The notes under the pieces are model-generated. The model worked only from the letters and a program-made list of their open reading frames with translations, ran no database searches and was not told where the DNA came from. Shown piece by piece: positions 54,258-60,919 of a stretch of DNA of 60,919 nt (position 1 is the first letter of the stretch; each line of letters begins with the position of its first letter). Origin of the DNA: Bacteroidales bacterium (GTDB lineage: Bacteria; Bacteroidota; Bacteroidia; Bacteroidales; UBA10428); assembly GCA_016926205.1 (NCBI GenBank), contig JAFGPB010000087.1:1-60919 (forward strand), read 5' to 3'. A program made the translations under genes and the position numbers.

Positions 54258-55073
54258 ATGAAGGGTCTTAAAGTTCTTTACGTATCACAAGAAATAACTC
54301 CCTACCTCCCCGAATCTGAAATGTCTGTCATTGGGAGAAACTTACCACAAGCCATCCAGGAAAAGGGAAAAGAGATACGGACATTCATGCCAAAATACGG
54401 ATGTATCAATGAAAGAAGAAATCAGCTGCATGAAGTGATCCGTCTTTCAGGCATGAATATCATCATTGATGACACGGATCATCCCCTGATTATAAAAGTA
54501 GCTTCCATACAGGCAGCGCGAATGCAGGTCTACTTTATTGACAATGAAGATTATTTCCAGCGCAGGTATCTGTTCCATGATGACGATGGGGTCTTTTTTG
54601 ACGACAACGATGAACGGGCAATCTTTTTTACGAGGGGTGTCATTGAAACGGTAAAAAAATTACAATGGCCTCCGAATATTATTCATTGTCACGGCTGGTT
54701 TTCAGGATTACTGCCCCTTTATGTTAAAAAAGTATACGAAGATGACCCGGTTTTCAGAAACTCCAGGATCATCTGGTCCGTATACAATAATGAATTTAAC
54801 AAAACCATGAACAAATCCTTCATGCATAAACTCGCGCAGGACGGCATTAACAGCAGTGACCTGAAGATTATTGACAATCCCGATTATCTCAATTACTGCA
54901 AGCTCATCGTTAACAATTGTGATGGAATCATCATCGGCAGTCCTTCCATACATCCTGGTCTGGCCGGCTATATCAAGAAATCAGGCAAGTCCATGCTCCC
55001 TTACCAGGAACCGGCAGATTATGTTGAAGCATATTCCGAGTTCTATAAAAAGATCCTGGACATAAAAAACTGA
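54258..55073 (+). CDS. Glycogen/starch synthase catalytic-domain-like protein, N-terminal half only
   Basis: A 271-residue protein matching the N-terminal Rossmann domain of GT5 starch synthases: KVLYVSQEITPYLPESEMSV, LPQAIQEKGKEIRTFMPKYG, VYFIDNEDYFQRRYLFHDDD, NIIHCHGWFSGLLPLYVK and RIIWSVYNNEF. The usual KxGG/KTGGL near the start is replaced by SEMSV, and the entire C-terminal GT-B domain (ADP-glucose binding) is absent. It is not a frameshift: the stop is followed after 29 bp by glmS. I recall similar half-length proteins beside panC in other Bacteroidota, so it is probably a conserved family of its own, likely not a glycosyltransferase. Confidence 0.8.
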   Translation: MKGLKVLYVSQEITPYLPESEMSVIGRNLPQAIQEKGKEIRTFMPKYGCINERRNQLHEVIRLSGMNIIIDDTDHPLIIKVASIQAARMQVYFIDNEDYFQRRYLFHDDDGVFFDDNDERAIFFTRGVIETVKKLQWPPNIIHCHGWFSGLLPLYVKKVYEDDPVFRNSRIIWSVYNNEFNKTMNKSFMHKLAQDGINSSDLKIIDNPDYLNYCKLIVNNCDGIIIGSPSIHPGLAGYIKKSGKSMLPYQEPADYVEAYSEFYKKILDIKN

Positions 55074-55102
55074 TCGCTAATCCTGAATAAACATTACATT
55101 TC

Positions 55103-56941
55103 ATGTGTGGTATTGTCGGATATATTGGCTACAGGGAAGTACTTCCTGTATTGTTAAATGGTCTGAAACGGCTTGAATACAGGGGTTATGATTCCGCAGG
55201 AGTTGCAGTCCTCAATAACAAAACCGGTATCTATAAATGTAAGGGCAAAGTGACGGATCTGGAAGAACACATCAAAAAAGATGACGGTCTTTCCGGGACC
55301 ATAGGCATAGGCCATACACGCTGGGCAACCCATGGAGAACCCAATGATATCAATGCACATCCCCACATGTCCTACAGGGGAAAATTTGTCATCATTCATA
55401 ATGGTATTATTGAAAACTATGCACCGCTAAAGGAGACACTGGTGAGCAAGGGTATAAAATTCAAAGGTGAAACAGATTCGGAGGTGCTGGTAAATCTCAT
55501 TGAATACATCTATCTGAAAGGTAACATGACTGCCGAAATGGCTGCAAGACTGGCCCTAAGCAAGGTTGAAGGAGCTTATGGCATTGTACTGATGTGCACC
55601 GATGAAAAGGACAAGCTCATTGCAGCCCGCAAAGGAAGCCCTCTCGTGATCGGTGTTGGTCATGAAGAATATTTCATCGCCTCTGATGCCACACCTATTG
55701 TGGAATACACAAAGAGCGTCATTTATTTGAATGACAACGATGTTGCAGTTCTTACCAGGTCTGAACTGATTCTCAAAACCCTGAAGAACATCCGGCTTAC
55801 ACCACAGGTTCATCAGATCGACCTTGATGTTGATGAAATTGACAAGGGGGGTTATGCGCATTTCATGCTTAAGGAAATCTTTGAACAGCCCCGTTCCATA
55901 CTCGACACTTTCCGCGGCCGTGTAATTTCAGACGGTTCAGAATTGCGTCTGGGCGGACTGTTTCATGTGATACCCCGACTGGTTGAGGCTAAGCGTATCA
56001 TTATCGTTGCATGCGGCACATCCTGGCATGCCGGACTTGTGGGTGAATACCTGTTTGAAGATCTGGCCCGGGTATCCGTCGAAGTTGAATACGCTTCCGA
56101 ATTCAGGTACCGCCGTCCCATCATCACCGTTGATGATGTTGTCATTGCCATCAGTCAGAGTGGAGAAACTGCCGATACGCTCGCCGCGGTAAGACTAGCA
56201 AAGGAATCAGGTGCACTTGTCCTCGGCATTTGCAATGTGGTCGGATCCAGCATTCCCCGTGAAACCGATGCCGGAGTTTATACACATGCCGGACCTGAGA
56301 TCGGTGTGGCTTCAACCAAAGCATTCACCGCACAGGTCACCGTACTGGCCATGATGGCCATTTTGATCGCAAAAAAGAGAAACCTGCTGGACGACAAACA
56401 ATACAGAACCTATATTAAAAATTTAGTTGAAGTCCCTGATAAAATCGGGGCTATATTGAAGGATGATGCAAAATTCAGGAATATTGCAGGTATGTATCAG
56501 CACGTGAACAACTTCCTGTACCTGGGCCGCGGATACCTTTTCCCGGTAGCGCTTGAGGGTGCTCTCAAACTCAAGGAGATTTCCTACATTCACGCCGAAG
56601 GATATCCGGCAGCAGAAATGAAGCACGGTCCGATCGCCTTGATTGACCAGAACATGCCTGTTGTCGTGCTTGCCACCAAAGACCATTCCTATGATAAAAT
56701 CGTAAGCAACATCCAGGAGGTAAAAGCCCGGAAAGGAATTGTCATCGCAGTTGTAAATCAAGGTGATACTGCCATACGGAAAATGGCTGATCACATACTG
56801 GAAATCCCGTCTTCACCTTCCATTTTCACACCCCTGCTGGCGGTTATTCCGCTTCAGCTCCTGTCCTATCACATCGCCGTAATGCGCGGGTGCAATGTCG
56901 ATCAACCCAGGAACCTTGCGAAGTCTGTTACAGTGGAGTAA
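55103..56941 (+). CDS. glmS: Glutamine-fructose-6-phosphate aminotransferase GlmS
   Basis: GlmS makes glucosamine 6-phosphate, entry to UDP-GlcNAc and so to peptidoglycan and lipid A. The 612-residue protein begins MCGIVGYIGYRE with the nucleophile Cys2 exposed after Met removal, followed by IGHTRWATHGEPNDINAHPH and IHNGIIENYAPLKE of the glutaminase domain. Two SIS domains follow (IIIVACGTSWHAGLVGEYL, AISQSGETADTLAAVRLAK, ASTKAFTAQVTVLAMMA) and the end is RNLAKSVTVE. No glmS-ribozyme-like leader fits in the 29-bp gap upstream. Confidence 0.97.
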   Translation: MCGIVGYIGYREVLPVLLNGLKRLEYRGYDSAGVAVLNNKTGIYKCKGKVTDLEEHIKKDDGLSGTIGIGHTRWATHGEPNDINAHPHMSYRGKFVIIHNGIIENYAPLKETLVSKGIKFKGETDSEVLVNLIEYIYLKGNMTAEMAARLALSKVEGAYGIVLMCTDEKDKLIAARKGSPLVIGVGHEEYFIASDATPIVEYTKSVIYLNDNDVAVLTRSELILKTLKNIRLTPQVHQIDLDVDEIDKGGYAHFMLKEIFEQPRSILDTFRGRVISDGSELRLGGLFHVIPRLVEAKRIIIVACGTSWHAGLVGEYLFEDLARVSVEVEYASEFRYRRPIITVDDVVIAISQSGETADTLAAVRLAKESGALVLGICNVVGSSIPRETDAGVYTHAGPEIGVASTKAFTAQVTVLAMMAILIAKKRNLLDDKQYRTYIKNLVEVPDKIGAILKDDAKFRNIAGMYQHVNNFLYLGRGYLFPVALEGALKLKEISYIHAEGYPAAEMKHGPIALIDQNMPVVVLATKDHSYDKIVSNIQEVKARKGIVIAVVNQGDTAIRKMADHILEIPSSPSIFTPLLAVIPLQLLSYHIAVMRGCNVDQPRNLAKSVTVE

Positions 56942-56956
56942 GTTTACTTTGCAATT

Positions 56957-56997
56957 TTCAGTGAAGAATGCAGGCTGTGTTTTTCACTGAACATTTT
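56957..56997. terminator. Candidate terminator between glmS and rfbB
   Basis: TTCAGTGAA (56957-56965) and TTCACTGAA (56983-56991) are perfect 9-base arms with a 17-base loop, followed by CATTTTTG on the plus strand. It lies 16 bp after the glmS stop, before the convergent rfbB stop at 57049. Confidence 0.5.
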
Positions 56998-57048
56998 TGT
57001 CGGACATCACATCCTGTTCCCGTTTCTTACTTCATGACGTATGAATGC

Positions 57049-58104
57049 TCACCTGTTGCCGTATTGCTTCCGGTAATAGCGCTTATACTGTCCGCTGACA
57101 ACATGCTGTACCCAGGTTGTATTGTTCAGGTACCAGTCGACCGTCAGGTCCAGTCCTTTTTTGAAATCCACTAGGGGTTCCCAGCTCAGTTCGCGCCTGA
57201 TTTTAGAGGAATCGATGGCATACCGAAAATCATGGCCTGCACGGTCCGTCACAAATGTGATCAATCCTGCGCTGGTCCCTTTTTTGCGTCCCAGCTTGTC
57301 ATCCATGATGGAACAGAGAAACCGGATCAGATCAAGGTTTTTCCATTCATTGGTGCCTCCGATGTTGTACTTTTCCCCGATCCTTCCCCTGTGAAACAGG
57401 AGGTCAATGGCCTTTGCATGATCTTCAACATAAAGCCAGTCACGTACGTTTTCTCCCTGTCCGTAAACGGGAACAGGCCTGTTGTTTACAATGTTATGTA
57501 TGGCCAGCGGTATGAGCTTCTCGGGAAACTGATTGGGGCCGTAATTGTTGGAGCAGTTGGATATGACGACCGGCAACCTGTAAGTGTTGTGATAGGCTTT
57601 GACAAAATGATCCGCACCGGCTTTTGAAGCGGAATACGGACTCCGGGGATCGTAAGAGGAAAGTTCCGTAAAAACCCCGCCTTCATCCAGCGAACCGAAT
57701 ACTTCATCTGTGGATATCTGATAAAACCGCTTTCCGTTCATGCCGGTCTTCCATTGTTCTTTTGCCAGATTGAGCAGATTCACGGTTCCCATGATGTTGG
57801 TCCTGATAAAGACAAGGGGACTGTCAATTGAACGGTCTACATGGGATTCGGCCGCCAGGTGTATGATGCCGTCAAAACTGTATTTGCTGAAAAGTTCCCG
57901 CAGCTGCCGCATGTTTGTAATGTCAATCCTGAAAAATTTGTAGTTGTCCTTGTTTTCGATATCTGCAAGATTTTCCAGGTTCCCGGCATAAGTCAGTTTG
58001 TCGATATTAACGATCCGATAATCCGGATGACTTTTGACCAGCAGCCGCACGACATGGGATCCAATAAAACCTGCCCCTCCGGTGATCAGAATGGTCTTTT
58101 TCAT
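57049..58104 (-). CDS. rfbB: dTDP-glucose 4,6-dehydratase RfbB
   Basis: Extended SDR enzyme converting dTDP-glucose to dTDP-4-keto-6-deoxyglucose, precursor of rhamnose and amino sugars. The 351-residue protein has the nucleotide-binding LITGGAGFIGSHVVRLLV, IIHLAAESHVDRSIDSPL, the catalytic ISTDEVFGSLDEGG (with Asp-Glu) and YxxxK in PYSASKAGADHFV, then SNCSNNYGPNQFPEKLIPL. It lies 12 bp after galE at the end of a sugar-nucleotide operon. No rfbA, C or D gene is in the window. Confidence 0.95.
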   Translation of the reverse strand: MKKTILITGGAGFIGSHVVRLLVKSHPDYRIVNIDKLTYAGNLENLADIENKDNYKFFRIDITNMRQLRELFSKYSFDGIIHLAAESHVDRSIDSPLVFIRTNIMGTVNLLNLAKEQWKTGMNGKRFYQISTDEVFGSLDEGGVFTELSSYDPRSPYSASKAGADHFVKAYHNTYRLPVVISNCSNNYGPNQFPEKLIPLAIHNIVNNRPVPVYGQGENVRDWLYVEDHAKAIDLLFHRGRIGEKYNIGGTNEWKNLDLIRFLCSIMDDKLGRKKGTSAGLITFVTDRAGHDFRYAIDSSKIRRELSWEPLVDFKKGLDLTVDWYLNNTTWVQHVVSGQYKRYYRKQYGNR

Positions 58105-58116
58105 AAAAAAGTGATT

Positions 58117-59151
58117 TTACACGTTTGTCATTCTGTTAATCTGCTGTTCCCATTTCCAGGCTGATAAAACAACTTCCTCAAAAGGGGCAAGGGCCTTCCA
58201 TCCCAGAATCTCGCCGGCTTTCGAAGCATCTGCATAAATACAGCCAATGTCACCCGGCCTCCTGGGTACTATTCTGTAGTTGACTTTCATGTCCAGAACT
58301 TTTTCAAAGGCTGCTATGATCTCCAGGACTGACAGGCCTTTTCCGGTTCCCAGGTTGAACACTTCAAACGGCTCATTACCTTTTCTTTCCTCCAGCCGTC
58401 TGATGGCTGCCACATGTGCCTTTGCCAGATCCACAACATGAATATAATCACGTATCCCGGTTCCGTCGGGAGTATTGTAATCATTGCCGAATACATGAAG
58501 TTCACTGCGCTTGCCGATCAATGTCTGTGTGATTATAGGAACCAGATTCAGCGGTGGTCCGATCGGATATTCACCGATCAAAGCGGACGCATGTGCGCCA
58601 ACAGGATTGAAATACCGCAGTGAGATTGCCCGGTATCCTTCAGCGGATGCCAGGAAATCCGCAATCATCTCTTCGGAAACCTGCTTGGTGTTGCCATAGG
58701 GCGAAGCAGCTTTCTGAACAGGAGTTTCTTCAGTCACAGGCAGATTCTCAGGTTGTCCGTAAACAGTACATGATGACGAAAATACCAGACCGGGGATTCC
58801 GAAATCACGCATGGCCTTAAGCAGGTTGATCATCGAGCCCAGGTTGTTCTCATAGTACTCGAGGGGACGGGAGACTGATTCGCCCACCGCTTTCAGGGCC
58901 GCAAAATGTATGATGGCATCTATCTTTTCATATTTATTGCAGCACGCAATCAGTTTTTGCATGTCGCACAGGTCGAACTCCTCAAAAAAAGGACGAATCC
59001 CCGTGATCTCCCGGATGCCCTCCAGAACTTCTCTCCGGGAATTCATGAGATTGTCGGCTATTAAAACCTGATAACCGCTTTCGATCAGTTCAACAGCAGT
59101 GTGGGAACCGATATATCCGGTACCCCCGGTTACCAGTACGAGCTTATTCAT
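58117..59151 (-). CDS. galE: UDP-glucose 4-epimerase GalE
   Basis: GalE interconverts UDP-glucose and UDP-galactose (or the GlcNAc forms). The 344-residue SDR protein has LVTGGTGYIGSHTAVELIES, IHFAALKAVGESVSRPLEYY, SSSCTVYGQPENLP with the catalytic Ser, YxxxK in SPYGNTKQVSEEMI, YFNPVGAHASALIGEYP and YIHVVDLAKAHVAAI. Its ATG overlaps the preceding gene's stop by four bases (ATGA), so it is translationally coupled. Confidence 0.95.
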   Translation of the reverse strand: MNKLVLVTGGTGYIGSHTAVELIESGYQVLIADNLMNSRREVLEGIREITGIRPFFEEFDLCDMQKLIACCNKYEKIDAIIHFAALKAVGESVSRPLEYYENNLGSMINLLKAMRDFGIPGLVFSSSCTVYGQPENLPVTEETPVQKAASPYGNTKQVSEEMIADFLASAEGYRAISLRYFNPVGAHASALIGEYPIGPPLNLVPIITQTLIGKRSELHVFGNDYNTPDGTGIRDYIHVVDLAKAHVAAIRRLEERKGNEPFEVFNLGTGKGLSVLEIIAAFEKVLDMKVNYRIVPRRPGDIGCIYADASKAGEILGWKALAPFEEVVLSAWKWEQQINRMTNV

Positions 59152-59738
59152 GTGTCAGTCCTGCTTAATTTTTCTACCCGGTCATCCTTTATCCTGTAGT
59201 TTTCACCACTTTCCGGACAAACGGCAAGGCCGTTCCCGTCAAAATTCAGCCTGTGACCGTATTCACTCATCCATCCAGCATGCCGCGCCGGATTGCCAAG
59301 TACCAGTTCATAAGGTTTCACATCCCGGGTAACTACGGCACCCGCCCCGATAAATGCATATTTTCCGATCGTGATCCCGCAGATGATGGTTGCATTGGCC
59401 CCGATCGTGGAGCCTTTTTCCACCAGGGTTTTCATATACTGGTCCTTGCGCTCCACCGCACTTCTCGGATTGATGACGTTGGTGAACACCATTGAAGGAC
59501 CGAGAAAGACATCATCTTCACAAATTACGCCCGTATAAATGGAAACATTGTTCTGTACCTTCACACGATCACCCAGCCTGACCTGAGGTGAAACGACAAC
59601 ATTCTGGCCAAGGTTGCAGTTTCTGCCAATCATGCAACCCGACATAACATGCGTGAAATGCCATATTCTGGTTCCTTCGCCAATTACACAACCGTCATCA
59701 ACAACAGCCGTTTCGTGCGCGAAATACTTATTTTCCAT
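59148..59738 (-). CDS. Hexapeptide N-acetyltransferase, WbpD/WlbB-like
   Basis: A 196-residue left-handed beta-helix acetyltransferase: VIGEGTRIWHFTHVMSG, IGRNCNLGQNVVVSPQVRLG, VQNNVSIYTGVICEDDVFLG, FTNVINPRSAV, GATIICGITIGKYAFIGAGA-type repeats and VLGNPARHAGWMSEYG. These segments match the enzyme that N-acetylates UDP-2-acetamido-3-amino-glucuronate in WbpD/WlbB pathways. It overlaps the DegT aminotransferase gene by 11 bases; that enzyme would supply the amino group. The C-terminal tail (residues about 160-196) is extended, as in the family. Confidence 0.85.
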   Translation of the reverse strand: MENKYFAHETAVVDDGCVIGEGTRIWHFTHVMSGCMIGRNCNLGQNVVVSPQVRLGDRVKVQNNVSIYTGVICEDDVFLGPSMVFTNVINPRSAVERKDQYMKTLVEKGSTIGANATIICGITIGKYAFIGAGAVVTRDVKPYELVLGNPARHAGWMSEYGHRLNFDGNGLAVCPESGENYRIKDDRVEKLSRTDT

Positions 59739-60867
59739 GGTTGCTCTTTAAAAATTCCGTGATGTTGCCTGTTATATATTCAAGCTGTTCTTCATCCATT
59801 TCAGTATGCATGGGCAATGAAACCACAGTGTCACAAAGCATTTCCGCAACGGGGAAATCTCCCTTCCGGTAACCAAGATACTGATAGGCTTTCTGAAGAT
59901 GCAGGGGAACAGGATAATAGATCATGGTCGGTATTCCCTTTGTTTTCATGTAGTCCCTGAATTGTTCGCGGTGGATCCCCTCCAGTCTGATCGTATACTG
60001 GTGAAAGACATGTGTGCTGTAACCGGTCCGCACCGGCAAACGAATGCCCGGAAGATCAGCCAGCATGTCATCATAATATACAGCCACCCTTTGCCTGAGT
60101 CCGGCATATTCATCCAGGTGTCTGAGCTTGATCCGCAATATCGCAGCCTGAATGCTGTCAAGCCTCGAATTCACTCCGATCAGATCCTGGTAATATTTTA
60201 CACGACTGCCATGTGTTGTGATGGCAGCAAGGTCCTGTGCAAGATTGTCGTCATCCGTAAAAATAGCCCCTCCGTCACCAAAACAACCCAGGTTTTTCGA
60301 CGGGAAAAATGATGTGCATCCTACATGACCGATCGTCCCTGCTTTTCTGGCAGGATGGATGCCATGGTAATCAGCGCCGATGGCCTGAGCTGCATCTTCA
60401 ATCACCCACAATTCATGTTGCTTTGCCAGATTCATGATTCCTTCCATATCAGCACATTGACCAAACAGATGTACAGGTATGACGGCTTTCGTTTTCGAAG
60501 TAACCGCACTTTCCAACGATCTGAGATCCATATTGAAAGTGTCAGGATCAACATCTGCAAAGACGGGTTTCATGCCGAGCAGGGCGATCACCTCAACGGT
60601 CGCGCCAAAGGTAAAAGCAGGTGTGATCACTTCATCCCCGGGCTTCAGATCCAGTGCCATCAGACTGATCTGCAAGGCATCCGTTCCATTGCCGCATGAT
60701 ATTGCATTTTTGACATTCATGTATCGTGCCAGTTCCTTCTCAAAAGCTTTTACCTCAGGTCCCTTTATAAATGCAGAGCTCTCAATTACCTGCTGGATCG
60801 CCCGGTCAATTTCCGTTTGCAGCTTTTGATACTGACCATAGAGGTCAACCATTGCGATTCTGTTCAT
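59728..60867 (-). CDS. DegT/DnrJ/EryC1/StrS sugar aminotransferase, WbpE/WlbC-like
   Basis: PLP-dependent aminotransferase that adds an amino group to a nucleotide-bound ketosugar. The 379-residue protein opens MNRIAMVDLYGQYQKLQTE, has AISCGNGTDALQISLMALDL, EVITPAFTFGATVEVIALLG, VIEDAAQAIGADYHG, the PLP lysine in TSFFPSKNLGCFGDGGA, and the substrate-contact region GVNSRLDSIQAAILRIKL. It overlaps the acetyltransferase by 11 bases. The frame is open upstream from the ATG to the window edge (at least 17 more codons), but the Met at 60867 matches the family's usual start. Confidence 0.9.
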   Translation of the reverse strand: MNRIAMVDLYGQYQKLQTEIDRAIQQVIESSAFIKGPEVKAFEKELARYMNVKNAISCGNGTDALQISLMALDLKPGDEVITPAFTFGATVEVIALLGMKPVFADVDPDTFNMDLRSLESAVTSKTKAVIPVHLFGQCADMEGIMNLAKQHELWVIEDAAQAIGADYHGIHPARKAGTIGHVGCTSFFPSKNLGCFGDGGAIFTDDDNLAQDLAAITTHGSRVKYYQDLIGVNSRLDSIQAAILRIKLRHLDEYAGLRQRVAVYYDDMLADLPGIRLPVRTGYSTHVFHQYTIRLEGIHREQFRDYMKTKGIPTMIYYPVPLHLQKAYQYLGYRKGDFPVAEMLCDTVVSLPMHTEMDEEQLEYITGNITEFLKSNHGK

Positions 60868-60919
60868 AGGGGTTTCTCTTGTTAGAACCTCACGAAGATA
60901 ATCAATTGTTAAAAATTTA

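Noticed and set aside
55074-55102. glmS ribozyme before glmS
   Set aside because: The gap is only 29 bp, far too short.
54258-55103. Frameshifted full-length starch synthase
   Set aside because: Only 29 bp lie between its stop and glmS, and glmS is complete, so there is no second half in another frame.
60868-60919. Longer N-terminus of the DegT aminotransferase
   Set aside because: The frame is open to the edge, but the Met at 60867 aligns with the usual family start; the upstream sequence is too short to judge.

Overview
This window is a chromosomal segment of a member of the Bacteroidota. The evidence is a nearly complete set of type IX secretion (T9SS)/gliding core genes (sprA, porP/sprF, gldK, gldL, gldM, gldN), the fused lpxC-fabZ gene typical of the phylum, intergenic TAnnTTTG promoter elements, and almost no Shine-Dalgarno-like sequence before starts. 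The exact genus cannot be read from the sequence. I saw no rRNA, tRNA, transposase, phage gene or CRISPR array; this is core genome with ordinary gene order.

Layout. 1-9001 (minus): sprA (3' end beyond the window), ruvA, pdxA. 9097-14111: a sensor kinase/response regulator pair divergent from a PiT phosphate transporter with a PhoU-like tail. The shared intergenic region holds two opposed arrays of TTACAA-like hexamers at exact 11-bp spacing, which I read as a Pho-box. 14197-18912 (minus): rimP-nusA-infB behind a good promoter and a leader hairpin. 19141-23988 (plus): an HD phosphohydrolase, then lipid A genes lpxD, lpxC-fabZ, lpxA. 24309-30246 (plus): a SUF iron-sulfur operon (sufB, C, D, S, E and a SufT-like DUF59 gene) behind a perfect 9-1-9 palindrome of Fur/PerR type and a structured leader. 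30422-37506: a minimal T9SS-tail protein, a small beta-barrel, a conserved acidic protein, ung, a large membrane-anchored propeller-like protein, a DUF4834 protein and the MlaE/MlaF lipid-transport pair. 37628-44748: manC convergent with the porP-gldKLMN operon. 45063-50996: a degenerate arginase-fold protein, topA, and divergent PBP1A. 51006-56941: radA, a diverged HldE-C-like nucleotidyltransferase, panD, panC, a half-length starch-synthase-like protein, glmS. 57049-60867 (minus): sugar nucleotide genes rfbB, galE, an acetyltransferase and a DegT aminotransferase.

Functionally the window joins envelope building (lipid A, peptidoglycan, Mla, surface polysaccharide) with protein export through the T9SS, plus housekeeping operons. 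The most rewarding non-coding signals are the double Pho-box-like array, the Fur/PerR-like operator with structured sufB leader, an inverted repeat at the porP promoter, and a recurring pattern of short tandem duplications just after stop codons (infB, ung, porP, the arginase-like gene).
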